Counted from the first letter of the stretch, positions 27,632-35,969 are shown. The stretch: DNA of 64,000 bases from Candidatus Melainabacteria bacterium (GCA_003242885.1 QKMZ01000007.1:153146-217145); one strand, 5' to 3'. Made by a program: numbers and translations. The notes: generated from the sequence alone by a model not told the origin.

Positions 27632-28444
27632 ATGTGGAATCCCCGTCAAGTCAGTACTCTCGCGGTATGCCTGGTTACCTCGGTATGGGCTTTTAGCCTT
27701 CCCTCAACGGCTCAAGAAGGCGTTGAGCTGAAGCCGCCCATTGATAAAAACGCTGCGAGTCCTGATGTGCCGCCGCATGTCCAGAGTTCTGACAAGTTGC
27801 AAGAGCCTTTCCCTGCGCACACGGACACTGATGGTGCGCATTCGACAGAAGGTCGTCCCCTGTTGCGTGGAGCTGCCGAAGCTGCTTCGGTCAACGGTCA
27901 TGCACGCTTGCTAGCAACCACGCCATTGACGCATCACCGCGATCGCTCAGTGCATTTCATCGAATTGAACATCAAAAACATCAGCGACCAGGTTGTTGTC
28001 ATTGATGCAAACCAGGCAGAAGTCAGGCTGAATGGGCAAGTCTTTAAACCATGCGATGCGAAAGAACTGGAACACGATGCAAAATCCACTTTGTCGTTGG
28101 GCGGAAAGCTCGCTGTAGCCGGTGTTACAGCTGCATCCCTTGGATTGGCTGGTGATATTTTCTATGAATTCATTACGCCTGGTCAGAACAGAAAGCGCGA
28201 TCTAGGCGTTGCTCTGGGGCGTGACGGCACTCGCCATGAAGTGGAAGTGGAGAATTTCGGTAAGCGCGTGCTCATGCCAGGTGATGAAACCCAGGGGTGG
28301 CTGGGCTTCGATGCAGATACGCTGCCGCAAGTCGAATCTATTCGTGTACCGATTTCCTACATGCCACCTTCATTGCCATCGGCTGTGCTGACGGTTTCTG
28401 TTGATAAACCCGTGCGCAAGATATTGCCGTCGCAGGGCAACTGA
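27632..28444 (+). CDS. Exported protein of unknown function
   Basis: A 270-residue protein with a signal peptide (LAVCLVTSVWAFSLPSTAQ). The central part from about residue 90 looks like an immunoglobulin-like domain (VHFIELNIKNISDQVVVIDAN), then there is a Gly/Ala-rich hydrophobic segment (LAVAGVTAASLGLAGDIFY) and a second beta-rich piece (MPGDETQGWLGFDAD). The pattern of a folded domain plus a Gly-rich hydrophobic helix is shared with the proteins at 38308 and 60784 in this window. It follows the previous gene by 49 bases, so the two are probably co-transcribed. Confidence 0.6.
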   Translation: MWNPRQVSTLAVCLVTSVWAFSLPSTAQEGVELKPPIDKNAASPDVPPHVQSSDKLQEPFPAHTDTDGAHSTEGRPLLRGAAEAASVNGHARLLATTPLTHHRDRSVHFIELNIKNISDQVVVIDANQAEVRLNGQVFKPCDAKELEHDAKSTLSLGGKLAVAGVTAASLGLAGDIFYEFITPGQNRKRDLGVALGRDGTRHEVEVENFGKRVLMPGDETQGWLGFDADTLPQVESIRVPISYMPPSLPSAVLTVSVDKPVRKILPSQGN

Positions 28445-28563
28445 CGGACTTCTGCGAATTTTTCGCAACCAATCACTAAGTGAAACTTGAGAATAAGGCT
28501 TAATCCAAGCTAATTGCGCTAGAATCACTAGCGTTTTCACAGTAATTAGGAGTTGCCAAGCGA

Positions 28564-29181
28564 ATGCTTACATTTAGTGGCCGCGATAATGGTCTCGGAA
28601 AAGTAGTACTGTCAGTGGTGGCAGCAATGCTTTGCCTGATGACCAGCATCTGTTTTACAAGCTCAGCAAACGCAATCGAACCTAAGTCTGCCGCTGGCAA
28701 GAAGGGAAAAATGACAGAACCAGTAGTTGTGATGGAAACCACAAAGGGAACCATCAAAATCCAATTGTTCACAAACGAAGTCCCAACAACCGCAAATAAC
28801 TTTCAAAACCTGGTATCCAAAGGTTTCTATAACGGACTCACCTTCCACAGATACGAGCCTGGATTCGTCATCCAAGGCGGCGACCCCAAAGGTGATGGCA
28901 CTGGCGGTTACATCGATCCAGCTACCAAGCAAGAGCACCGCATTCCTTTGGAAGTGAAGCCGAGCTTGAAGCACGACCAAGCTGGCGTTGTGGCAATGGC
29001 TAGAGCCAATGACCCCAATTCCGCAAGTTGCCAGTTCTACATCACGCTTGCTCCAGCTTCTTTCCTCGACATGAACTACGCTGTATTCGGCAAAGTCATC
29101 GACGGATTGCAAGTCGTCAGCCAATTACGCAAAGGCGACAAGATGACCAAAGTGAGCATGCTCGAAACCGCTAACAAGTAA
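28564..29181 (+). CDS. Exported cyclophilin-type peptidyl-prolyl isomerase
   Basis: A 205-residue periplasmic prolyl isomerase. The signal segment (VVAAMLCLMTSICFTSSANA) is followed by a complete cyclophilin domain: VMETTKGTIKIQLF, FHRYEPGFVIQGGDP with the catalytic Arg, GVVAMARANDPNSASCQFYITL, and NYAVFGKVIDGLQVV. All hallmark residues appear intact. AGGAG lies 12 bases upstream of the ATG, and a strong terminator follows the stop. A second exported cyclophilin lies at 59836, with similar core motifs but a Pro/Gln-rich tail. Confidence 0.95.
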   Translation: MLTFSGRDNGLGKVVLSVVAAMLCLMTSICFTSSANAIEPKSAAGKKGKMTEPVVVMETTKGTIKIQLFTNEVPTTANNFQNLVSKGFYNGLTFHRYEPGFVIQGGDPKGDGTGGYIDPATKQEHRIPLEVKPSLKHDQAGVVAMARANDPNSASCQFYITLAPASFLDMNYAVFGKVIDGLQVVSQLRKGDKMTKVSMLETANK

Positions 29182-29207
29182 GCGCTCGAATAATCACAAT
29201 GACTTAG

Positions 29208-29236
29208 AAGGGAGACGAAATTCGTCTCCCTTTTTT
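29208..29236 (+). terminator. Rho-independent terminator after the cyclophilin gene
   Basis: Perfect hairpin GGGAGACGAA / TTCGTCTCCC followed by six T, 29 bases past the stop at 29181. Confidence 0.9.
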
Positions 29237-29360
29237 AGCGATCGTTTTTAAATTGAACATGTTTCCGCCGCTCAACAATTTTGAAAGTGTTGAGCGGTAA
29301 AAAGACTCGCTAATGATTTGCCGTAGGCTGTTGCTTAAGTCAAGGAGGACTTAACTAGCT

Positions 29361-29783
29361 ATGCGCAAACAAATAGTATTGATGGCGATTCTTGCTTTGC
29401 AGGCTGTGCCTGCCTATGCAAAAGATGGAGTAACTCCGTCACCTCAAGATGTAGCTGAAGACCACATCAAACAAACAGCTCTTATACCTTTCAAGCTGGC
29501 GTCTTTTGCCACAGGCGTTGTAATCGGCACTCCGATTGCGATTGCGCGCTGTGAAGCGAAAAGAATGGATATGTATGCGACGAGTTTTGCAAAAGAATTC
29601 GAGCGCAATGATTATTGGGTAACGCCGACGATGGCAGCATCGATTCCCGGACAGACCTTGCGCGTTGCAGGAACCGTGGGAGAGGGCGTCCTGAACGGCG
29701 TTGGCAATGCTTTGACAGGCAGCATCAAAGAGCCGTTTTCAGAAGATGTCTACAGCTTGAAGAAGCTGGAAACATTGGACTGA
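29361..29783 (+). CDS. Small exported protein of unknown function
   Basis: A 140-residue protein with a signal peptide (IVLMAILALQAVPAYA). The rest has a Gly/Ile-rich hydrophobic stretch (ASFATGVVIGTPIAIARCEAKR) and a second Gly-rich piece (GTVGEGVLNGVGNALTGS), so it may sit on or in a membrane. AAGGAGGA is 11 bases before the ATG. No family recognised. A 34-bp perfect palindrome follows 40 bases past the stop. Confidence 0.6.
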   Translation: MRKQIVLMAILALQAVPAYAKDGVTPSPQDVAEDHIKQTALIPFKLASFATGVVIGTPIAIARCEAKRMDMYATSFAKEFERNDYWVTPTMAASIPGQTLRVAGTVGEGVLNGVGNALTGSIKEPFSEDVYSLKKLETLD

Positions 29784-29822
29784 CATTTAGCCCCTCAACT
29801 CACAATTTACTCCGAGGGCAAA

Positions 29823-29856
29823 CTGGAGGGCGATGCAAACTTGCATCGCCCTCCAG
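29823..29856 (+). terminator. 34-bp perfect palindrome, probable transcription stop
   Basis: Two 16-base arms (CTGGAGGGCGATGCAA and its exact reverse complement) around a two-base centre. It follows the gene ending at 29783 but lacks a T run, so it could be a Rho-assisted stop, an mRNA-stabilising hairpin, or a repeat element. Confidence 0.5.
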
Positions 29857-29907
29857 AGCTATAACTTTGAATTCATGCGGTTGATGAGAAACACGCATTC
29901 TTGAGCA

Positions 29908-29990
29908 CAGTTTCAAGACAGTTCCGAAAACATTTCCGAAAACAGTTCCGAAAACAGTTCTGAAAACATTTCTGAAAACAGTTTTGAACT
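29908..29990. repeat. 12-bp tandem repeat, about seven copies
   Basis: Units read cagttccgaaaa, catttccgaaaa, cagttccgaaaa, cagttctgaaaa, catttctgaaaa and cagttttgaact, preceded by a degenerate 11-base copy at 29908. The exact 12-base periodicity runs from 29919 to 29990. It lies between the plus gene ending at 29783 and the end of ftsX on the minus strand, with no gene overlapping it. Confidence 0.85.
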
Positions 29991-30037
29991 GACTAGTTAG
30001 GAAATGCAGACAAACGATTTAAATAGTGCAGAACAAA

Positions 30038-30907
30038 CTAAATTTTGATGTATTTACCAGATGTCCAAGCGGAACCGCCGGCGCCCACAAGAACGCCCAG
30101 CCCGAGCATGACTCCAAATGTTTGCCACATTCCGTACTCGATATTTCTCGGCAGGAAAGGAGCAAGGCTGACCAGTTGGTCGGTCAGATAGGGGTCTAGA
30201 TAAATATGCACGCCCACCAATACTAGAATTGCGACTGCAGCAGAACCAGCTCCGTAGGCGGCTCCTTGCAGGACGAACGGCCCTTTAATATAAAACGGGC
30301 TTACACCCATCAAACTAAGAATTTCAATTTCTCTCTGGCGCGATTCGATGAGCAAGTGAATTGTATTGCCAATCACAGTAAGAGTTGCTGCTGAAAGAGC
30401 AGCTGTGATGGCGAATCCGGCGATTTCAATGAAGTGTCGGAACTCGTTGATTTTGCGGGCGACATTCAACGGATAGCGAATGTTTTCTACTGCGGAGAGC
30501 AGTTTTACTTTGGCGGCAACGGCTTCGACGGCTTCGGGGCTGCTGGCGCGGATGTGCAAAGTATTCGGCAGAGGATTAGCCAGAGAAGCGACTTTGAAGG
30601 TTGACTTCATTTCGTCCCAAGCGACGTCCTTGGTGACGATCTCGACTAATTGAACCTCAGGGATTTGACTGATTTCACGAGCGACTCGCTTTGGCTGATA
30701 GCCGTCTTTCAAGTACGCGGAAACTTCAAGCTGCGAACCGAAGGCTGCGACAACATTTTTCATCGTCATCGTCACTTGAAGAATGCCACCAAATATGGTG
30801 AGCGCGATGGCGAGAATGCTGACCACTAACCAATTCGACCAGCCCGATCGCTTGATACCAAGACCGGTCTCGATAATAACTCGGAAAAATGTTCTCAGAT
30901 GCCTCAT
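30038..30907 (-). CDS. ftsX: FtsX, cell-division ABC transporter permease subunit
   Basis: Membrane partner of FtsE; the complex regulates peptidoglycan hydrolases at the division site and does not transport a known substrate. The 289-residue protein has an N-terminal helix (WLVVSILAIALTIFGGILQVT), a periplasmic domain (LEVSAYLKDGYQPKRVAREI, IRYPLNVARKINEF), and three more helices with the family motif ESRQREIEILSLMGVSPFYIKGPF. Its ATG overlaps the ftsE stop by four bases, so the two are translationally coupled. Confidence 0.95.
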   Translation of the reverse strand: MRHLRTFFRVIIETGLGIKRSGWSNWLVVSILAIALTIFGGILQVTMTMKNVVAAFGSQLEVSAYLKDGYQPKRVAREISQIPEVQLVEIVTKDVAWDEMKSTFKVASLANPLPNTLHIRASSPEAVEAVAAKVKLLSAVENIRYPLNVARKINEFRHFIEIAGFAITAALSAATLTVIGNTIHLLIESRQREIEILSLMGVSPFYIKGPFVLQGAAYGAGSAAVAILVLVGVHIYLDPYLTDQLVSLAPFLPRNIEYGMWQTFGVMLGLGVLVGAGGSAWTSGKYIKI

Positions 30908-31599
30908 ACGTTCAGATTTGGCTCCAATTCGTAGACGCCGCTATCGACGTCGGACACAATTTCTCCACCCTTGAGATAGATAACACGCCTGCGCAGCGTG
31001 TTAACGATGTTTGTATCGTGGGTGGAAATGAAAACGGTCGTACCGCGCTCAGCAATTCTTTCGAGCAGTTGTACGATTTCTAAAGACGTGGCAGGGTCAA
31101 GGTTACCGGTTGGTTCGTCTGCAAGAAGAACGGGCGGTCCGTTGACGATGGCGCGCGCGATGCCGACACGTTGTTGCTCACCACCGGAGAGTTCATCCGG
31201 ATAAGCGTCCGCTTTGTGCTCAAGACTGACGACGGACAGCGCGCTCTGGACGCGTTTTGCTACTTCTTTCTCTTCTACTCCAAGGGCGCGCAGAATGTAG
31301 GCGACATTGTTGAATACTGTCTGTCGCGGCAATAGTTTATAGTCCTGAAAAATTGTCCCCAGGCGGCGGCGCAACAGCGGCACCTGGCGCTTATGCAAGC
31401 GGTTGAGATTGACTCCGCCGACAAAAACGCTGCCGGATGTGGGAGTTTCTTCGCGGTATAGAAGACGCATCAGCGTAGACTTGCCGGCGCCTGACGGTCC
31501 AACGAGGAAGGCAAATTCGCCCAAGGCAATGTGTAGGTTCACATTGACGAGCGCTGGTCTTCCGCCGTAGTCCTTGGTGACGTTCTGTAGGCGAATCAC
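30904..31599 (-). CDS. ftsE: FtsE, cell-division ABC transporter ATP-binding subunit
   Basis: A 231-residue ABC ATPase with Walker A GPSGAGKST, signature LSGGEQQRVGIARA, Walker B VLLADEPTGNLD and the switch His in FISTHDTN. The opening MIRLQNVTKDYGG is typical of FtsE. The start is GTG at 31599 with a weak GAGAG site upstream. It precedes ftsX with a four-base overlap, forming the standard ftsEX pair. Confidence 0.95.
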   Translation of the reverse strand: MIRLQNVTKDYGGRPALVNVNLHIALGEFAFLVGPSGAGKSTLMRLLYREETPTSGSVFVGGVNLNRLHKRQVPLLRRRLGTIFQDYKLLPRQTVFNNVAYILRALGVEEKEVAKRVQSALSVVSLEHKADAYPDELSGGEQQRVGIARAIVNGPPVLLADEPTGNLDPATSLEIVQLLERIAERGTTVFISTHDTNIVNTLRRRVIYLKGGEIVSDVDSGVYELEPNLNV

Positions 31600-31834
31600 T
31601 GTTTAGGGTCTCTCTTTTAGAGCGGTGCTAGCGGCTCTAAGCGTTGAATCAATCAAATTTGAATCTTGTGTTCGAATGGAGAACATCGATCGCATGCTTA
31701 TTTGATATCTGTTCGCTACTCTTCCGATTCTCTGGCGAAAAAGCCGGATTCAGGTGCCGGGCAATGATAACACAGTAGTCAGAAGGAAACTTTTGAAGAC
31801 TCCAATCTTCGGTCTAAATCTCTTAAGGTGCGTT

Positions 31835-32524
31835 TCATGCGCCCTTTTCGCTTTGGGCTGGACGAACTTGCGACTCGAAAAAGCACATCGAGCACAAACC
31901 TTGAGAGCCGTACAGCATGGGGGTTGGCTGCTTACATGTCTGGCATTGAGTAGAAACGTTCGCTTCCATCCATTTGCGCGCCCTTAGTTCCTTTTCATAT
32001 AAAGCAACTATGCGGTCATGAACTTTTTCATGGTCCCCGTCCGCGGCCGTTAAGCGGATCTTAAGCGCTTTTATGTCTTCTTCCTCTTCAGGCGTGAGAA
32101 TTATCGAAGCCAACTCTTCTGGACCGGGCGTATTGGCAAGTCGTTGCTGGTTTGTCGCTTCTACCGCTTTTCGGTTTTCGACTATCTCTTCTTTTTTGTA
32201 GAAGTGCTTCATGTCAAAGCGAATGCCGCGGATTTCTACACCCAGTCCGTTACCGGCAATACGCATCTTCTTGACTAGCTGTGAGCGCATCAAACTCAAT
32301 TCTTGCCCGACAGCAGCTTCGCTAACTGAGATGACTATATTGCCCTCATGATCGATGAAAAGAGGGCGGGATTTCGTGGCAAACGGCTCGCCCACAATTG
32401 TCGGCCAAAGACCGAGCAAAGTGTGCTCTTTTAAGCGCCTGTCCAGATTCAAGGAAGAGACAAGCTGATTGAGCACTTTGTTGACGCTGGACATTGTCCG
32501 TCTTTTGCCGAATCCGTCAGACAT
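31835..32524 (-). CDS. dciA: DciA-like (DUF721) protein with C-terminal zinc ribbon
   Basis: A 229-residue protein. The N-terminal 100 residues match the DUF721/DciA pattern (VLNQLVSSLNLDRRLKEHTL, LWPTIVGEPFATKSRPLFI, GNIVISVSEAAVGQELSLM). DciA loads the replicative helicase in bacteria without DnaC-type loaders. The middle is a helical acidic region and the C-terminus contains CQTCKQP and CSMC, a probable zinc ribbon that is not part of simple DciA. An internal Met at residue 11 is an alternative start. Confidence 0.8.
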   Translation of the reverse strand: MSDGFGKRRTMSSVNKVLNQLVSSLNLDRRLKEHTLLGLWPTIVGEPFATKSRPLFIDHEGNIVISVSEAAVGQELSLMRSQLVKKMRIAGNGLGVEIRGIRFDMKHFYKKEEIVENRKAVEATNQQRLANTPGPEELASIILTPEEEEDIKALKIRLTAADGDHEKVHDRIVALYEKELRARKWMEANVSTQCQTCKQPTPMLYGSQGLCSMCFFESQVRPAQSEKGA

Positions 32525-32640
32525 CTATTGAGCCTCCGACTAGTCACTCATTATAAGTAGGGTTTTCAAAGTCCTGCTTTCCGCGGACGATGAACAAAAT
32601 CAAAGAAACACGCAAAAACACCATAAATTCGCCCGTGCGA

Positions 32641-32646
32641 TATAAT
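32641..32646 (+). promoter_or_regulatory. Candidate -10 element for the SCP2-domain gene
   Basis: A perfect TATAAT lies 76 bases before the preferred GTG start at 32717. There is no good -35 at 17-base spacing (ACACCA at 32618-32623). Position and sequence support a promoter, but the evidence is limited to one hexamer. Confidence 0.35.
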
Positions 32647-32716
32647 CAGCCCGATGAGCGGCTTTTCGCCGAAATTTCGATTGTCCTCACATACATTACA
32701 AATAGGAATTGAGTCA

Positions 32717-33064
32717 GTGTCAGGCATTAACACCATCCAAGAATTGCAAAAGCGCTTCAAACCCGAGGCCGCCCGCAACGTATCAGCCACCTATCTTTTC
32801 GCAGTACGCGGTCAAGGCGGCTCGATGGTGCTGACGAAAATTAACGATGGTGAGGTCTCTTTCGAAGATGTGAGCAATGATGCCAACCCCAATGGGAAAG
32901 CCGATTGCGTCATCTCCGTCAATTCTGACGACTTGAAACAAATCCTCGAAGGAAATATGTCGGCAATGACTGCAGCACTCTCCGGAGTGCTTGCAATTGA
33001 AGGAGAACTGGGACTGGCAATGCAACTGGTACCGATATTCTTCGATGGACAAGCCTTGATGTAG
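32717..33064 (+). CDS. SCP2 sterol-carrier-domain protein
   Basis: A 115-residue single-domain protein of the SCP2 fold, a hydrophobic-ligand binding domain. Visible motifs are TIQELQKRFKPEAA, ATYLFAVRGQGGSMVLTKI, and the later CVISVNSDDLKQILEGNMS with a C-terminal hydrophobic helix (GELGLAMQLVPIF). The start is GTG 32717, which has AGGA nine bases upstream; an ATG at 32654 is in frame but lies immediately after the candidate -10 box and would leave almost no leader. The ligand is unknown. Confidence 0.75.
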   Translation: MSGINTIQELQKRFKPEAARNVSATYLFAVRGQGGSMVLTKINDGEVSFEDVSNDANPNGKADCVISVNSDDLKQILEGNMSAMTAALSGVLAIEGELGLAMQLVPIFFDGQALM

Positions 33065-33073
33065 CTCGGCGAT

Positions 33074-33652
33074 TTAGCGCAAGTAGAACTTAGATAGCCA
33101 ATCCGGTACGGCATGCAGTAACTCCTTAAGTTGCTGTCGCTCATGATTATTGAACGTTGCTGTCATCATGATTTCAGTTCTCGTTACCTTCTTTTTGCCT
33201 ACATGAGCCAGTGCGGCAAGCGAAAGTGCCGGGCCGCCCTTTTTGAGCAACTGAACTCGTTTTGCGCTCACTGACTTGAATATAATTTTTTTGTCTCCAT
33301 ACTTGAACTCGCTCGAGGACCCATTTACCCAATAGGTAATTACACTTTTGTCCGAGCAAGCTGCTGTCAGTCTAAGCTTCTCCAGCAAATCCTCTTTCTG
33401 AACGAGCAGTTCTTTTCCGTAAGACGCAGCTTTTGCAGAGGCAATTTGAGCTAGAGAAGGAAGGGGCGTCGTTTCGTCTCCACGCATGTAGACGCCATGA
33501 GCCAGACGAACAATTCTATCCTTTGTAATCAGCTTTGCTAAAGCACGATCCACTGCGCTGCGCGGACCAAGATTTACTACATCTCTTGTAGTAAAAGTTT
33601 GACCCTCGGCAAGAGCGTTCACGAAACGACGAATCGATGATGCTGTAGACAT
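33074..33652 (-). CDS. AbiEi/DUF6088-like winged-helix regulator (antitoxin-like, orphan)
   Basis: A 192-residue protein. The N-terminal winged helix (SIRRFVNALAEGQTFTTRDVV, then RSAVDRALAKLITKDRIVRL with HGVYMRGDE) matches the antitoxin half of type IV AbiEi-type systems and DUF6088 proteins. The C-terminal half is beta-rich and basic, with KKVTRTEIMMTATFNNHERQQ. The start is ATG 33652, supported by TTGGAGG nine bases upstream; a longer frame to 33709 is possible. No AbiEii-type nucleotidyltransferase toxin lies beside it, so it appears to be an orphan or a solo regulator. Two large palindromes lie in its upstream region. Confidence 0.65.
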   Translation of the reverse strand: MSTASSIRRFVNALAEGQTFTTRDVVNLGPRSAVDRALAKLITKDRIVRLAHGVYMRGDETTPLPSLAQIASAKAASYGKELLVQKEDLLEKLRLTAACSDKSVITYWVNGSSSEFKYGDKKIIFKSVSAKRVQLLKKGGPALSLAALAHVGKKKVTRTEIMMTATFNNHERQQLKELLHAVPDWLSKFYLR

Positions 33653-33764
33653 TGGAAATGCCTCCAAATTCTGACCACTCATAAGAGTACCTATTTCAAT
33701 TGACGTCACCTCGATACAAAAAGTTCAGCTCCGAGGCAACTTTCTAGATTTGAGAATTTTTGGG

Positions 33765-33794
33765 TGGTCTGAATTTCTCAAGAAATTCAGACCA
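33765..33794. repeat. 30-bp palindrome, copy 1
   Basis: Arms TGGTCTGAATTTCT and AGAAATTCAGACCA are exact inverted repeats around a two-base centre ca. The same 30-base motif occurs again inside the larger palindrome at 33887-33936, 132 bases away. It lies upstream of the AbiEi-like gene (start 33652) and downstream of aroE (stop 33976). Confidence 0.9.
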
Positions 33795-33886
33795 TCTGAA
33801 AGTCCCACAGAATAAGAGGTTTGCTTAGAAATAGCTGTTGCAGCTTTTTCTTGACGTCTCGAAAGTCCTATGGGTGCTGCTTTCTT

Positions 33887-33936
33887 CCGTTGCAGGTGGT
33901 CTGAATTTCTCGAGAAATTCAGACCACCTGCAACGG
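33887..33936. repeat. 50-bp perfect palindrome, copy 2
   Basis: Twenty-five bases (starting CCGTTGCAGGTGG) are followed immediately by their exact reverse complement. The inner 30 bases match the palindrome at 33765-33794 in 28 positions, with the centre cg instead of ca. It lies 40 bases past the aroE stop on the minus strand. It could serve as a terminator hairpin for aroE, a regulator operator, or a mobile repeat end. Confidence 0.9.
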
Positions 33937-33975
33937 GCCATTTTCGTGCCCTGTTGCGCGTAATATTTAGTCGTA

Positions 33976-34854
33976 CTAAGCCTTTATCACTTCTTTTAGT
34001 GCTTCCAGCATCACATCTGGTGGCACTTGTTTTTCGGTCCAGAATTCGAACGCCAAGGCGGCCTGGCGCGCCAGCATCTCTTTGCCGTCGATGCTTGCCA
34101 CTCCATGTTTAGCCGCAACCTCGATCATTGGTGTCGGCAATTCGTTTTTCGAATAGACCATGTCGAAGAAAAATGCACTCTCTGAGGCACGTTTGAACAT
34201 CACGTCAACCCAGTCGGGCAGCATATTTGATCCCTGACCCAGTGGTGTGCAATTGACTATCAACTGCGGCACATCATGTTCTTCTTGCACAAAGTCTTCA
34301 CTCCTGTGCATGTTGAAAGTTTCGCCGGCCAAAAGTTTGTCGCCCAAGTAGAAGTCGCAAAGAGAGTGCTTCTCAGGGTTTCGGACCAAGAGTTGGATGT
34401 CTTGAAATTCAAGATCGACAAGCGCCGCAACTGCCGCTCTAGCCGCACCACCAGCGCCCAGGATGAGCGCTCTCTGCTTGTTTCTATTGCCAAATTTTTC
34501 TTCGAGCGATTTTCTAAATGCAGGCAAATCTGTGTTGTGCCCGATGAGCTTTCCGTCTGGATAGATTTTTACCGTGTTGACAGCGCGCGTGCGCACTGCG
34601 TCTTCGGTCTTTCCAACGCAGCGCGCAAAGATAGCCCGCTTGTGCGGGATAGTTACATTGAAGCCTGCGTAACCATCACGATGCATTGAAGTGAGCTTCG
34701 CATCAAGCTCTTCTTCAACTACATCAATGAGACGGTAGTCACCATCTCGCCCGATATGTTTCATCGCAGCCAGATGCATCGCTGGTGAAAGCGAGTGAGA
34801 GACCGGATGGCCAATCAGTCCTAGGAGAAGAAATACCTGCAGCTCCGGAGACAT
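33976..34854 (-). CDS. aroE: Shikimate dehydrogenase
   Basis: NADPH-dependent reduction of 3-dehydroshikimate in aromatic amino acid synthesis. The 292-residue protein has SHSLSP near residue 19, NVTIPHK with catalytic K72, NTDLPAFR with catalytic D109, the nucleotide-binding loop GAGGAARA and the C-terminal DGKEMLARQAALAFEFW. The usual GAVNT is RAVNT here. Its ATG lies three bases after the exbD stop, so it is the last gene of the tonB-exbB-exbD run, an unusual place for aroE. Confidence 0.95.
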   Translation of the reverse strand: MSPELQVFLLLGLIGHPVSHSLSPAMHLAAMKHIGRDGDYRLIDVVEEELDAKLTSMHRDGYAGFNVTIPHKRAIFARCVGKTEDAVRTRAVNTVKIYPDGKLIGHNTDLPAFRKSLEEKFGNRNKQRALILGAGGAARAAVAALVDLEFQDIQLLVRNPEKHSLCDFYLGDKLLAGETFNMHRSEDFVQEEHDVPQLIVNCTPLGQGSNMLPDWVDVMFKRASESAFFFDMVYSKNELPTPMIEVAAKHGVASIDGKEMLARQAALAFEFWTEKQVPPDVMLEALKEVIKA

Positions 34855-34857
34855 TCT

Positions 34858-35283
34858 CTAATAAGAGCCTGCTTGCTGCGTCGCTACGCGCATCCGCTTG
34901 ATGCCTGATTCGGCAGCGGCTTGCATGATAGCGACAATATCCTTCTGTTTAGATTCAGCATCAGCGTTGACTGTGCACGCGACGTCTTTCTTGCCCAGCT
35001 TCTTCAGCTGTTCTTCTATCTTCTCTTTGATCACTGCCGGCTCATTGCTGGGCACGAAGCGACCATTGATGGCAATCTGACCTGTTTCGTCCACGTCTAT
35101 GAAGATGCCCTTGCTCTCGTCGTCTTTCTTAGCGTTCTGAGTTTCTGGCGGCTTGATCTTTAGCTCCGACTTATCGATAAGTGGAGCGATAAGGATCATG
35201 ATTACGAGCAACACGAGGAATACGTCGGTCAACGGTGTTACGTTGATCTCTTCGAAATTCGATCCGGCTTCGCCCATCGACAT
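34858..35283 (-). CDS. exbD: ExbD/TolR-family biopolymer transport protein
   Basis: A 141-residue inner-membrane protein with one N-terminal helix bearing the conserved Asp (INVTPLTDVFLVLLVIMIL), followed by a periplasmic domain (KGIFIDVDETGQIAINGR, DVACTVNADAESKQKDIVAIM). It works with ExbB as a proton-driven stator that energises a TonB-type protein. It follows the ExbB gene by 35 bases and precedes aroE by three. ExbD and TolR are not separable from sequence alone; the TonB-like gene nearby favours ExbD. Confidence 0.9.
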   Translation of the reverse strand: MSMGEAGSNFEEINVTPLTDVFLVLLVIMILIAPLIDKSELKIKPPETQNAKKDDESKGIFIDVDETGQIAINGRFVPSNEPAVIKEKIEEQLKKLGKKDVACTVNADAESKQKDIVAIMQAAAESGIKRMRVATQQAGSY

Positions 35284-35318
35284 AGTGCATTACCCCTTTA
35301 GAGTGCAGTCCAAAAGGA

Positions 35319-35969
35319 TTAGCGAGCTTGTGCTTGGTTGCCGGCTTCTTCTGTTGCTACGAAGCTCAAGAAGAGGAGCTTCAACAAGGAGAAGTCATCG
35401 TTGAATCGCTTCACTGTGTTGGTGTAAGTGTTGTTGAACACAACCGCACCGATAGCGACAATCAGACCGTAACCTGTTGCGATCAGCGCTTTAGCAACGC
35501 CGACGACTACGACAGGAGTACCGCCGCCTGCAGCGCCGAGTTGGTCAAGCGTAAAGATAACGCCGACTACGGTTCCGAACAGTCCCAAGAACGGGCATGT
35601 GGCGCCGATGGTACCCAGGATCGCCAGGTGTTTTTCCAATTTTCGTGTGACAAGACTGACAGTGATATCAAAAGCCTTGGAGAAGTCTTCCTTCTGCTCC
35701 GCCATTAGACGGACGCCTTCTTCGGCAACTTCACCAACTACGCCGCCCAGTCGGCTGCATGTAGCTTGTGCTTTCTGCAACTGACCGCTTTCCAGTTCGC
35801 GTTGCAGTTGATGGATGAACGAGGTCACATCGCGACGGTTCTTCTGGTAGTAAAGATACCGCTCAACTGTAACCGCAACTGTCAAGACCGAGCAGACCGT
35901 AATCGGAATGGATGCGAACCAGTCGTGGATCATGAAATCCAGGAAGTACGTAAAAAATTTGCTTTCCAT
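35319..35969 (-). CDS. exbB: MotA/TolQ/ExbB proton channel family protein
   Basis: A 216-residue protein with three membrane helices. The N-terminal helix is WFASIPITVCSVLTVAVTV. The conserved core is LAILGTIGATCPFLGLFGTVVGVIF, followed by ALIATGYGLIVAIGAVVFNN, which are the typical helices 2 and 3 of ExbB/TolQ with the GTVxGV motif. It forms the proton channel with ExbD. It lies 39 bases after the TonB-like gene, giving the order TonB-like, ExbB, ExbD, AroE on the minus strand. Confidence 0.93.
   Translation of the reverse strand: MESKFFTYFLDFMIHDWFASIPITVCSVLTVAVTVERYLYYQKNRRDVTSFIHQLQRELESGQLQKAQATCSRLGGVVGEVAEEGVRLMAEQKEDFSKAFDITVSLVTRKLEKHLAILGTIGATCPFLGLFGTVVGVIFTLDQLGAAGGGTPVVVVGVAKALIATGYGLIVAIGAVVFNNTYTNTVKRFNDDFSLLKLLFLSFVATEEAGNQAQAR

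Noticed and set aside
29908..29990. CRISPR array
   Set aside because: The repeat unit is 12 bases, tandem, with no spacers and no cas genes nearby.
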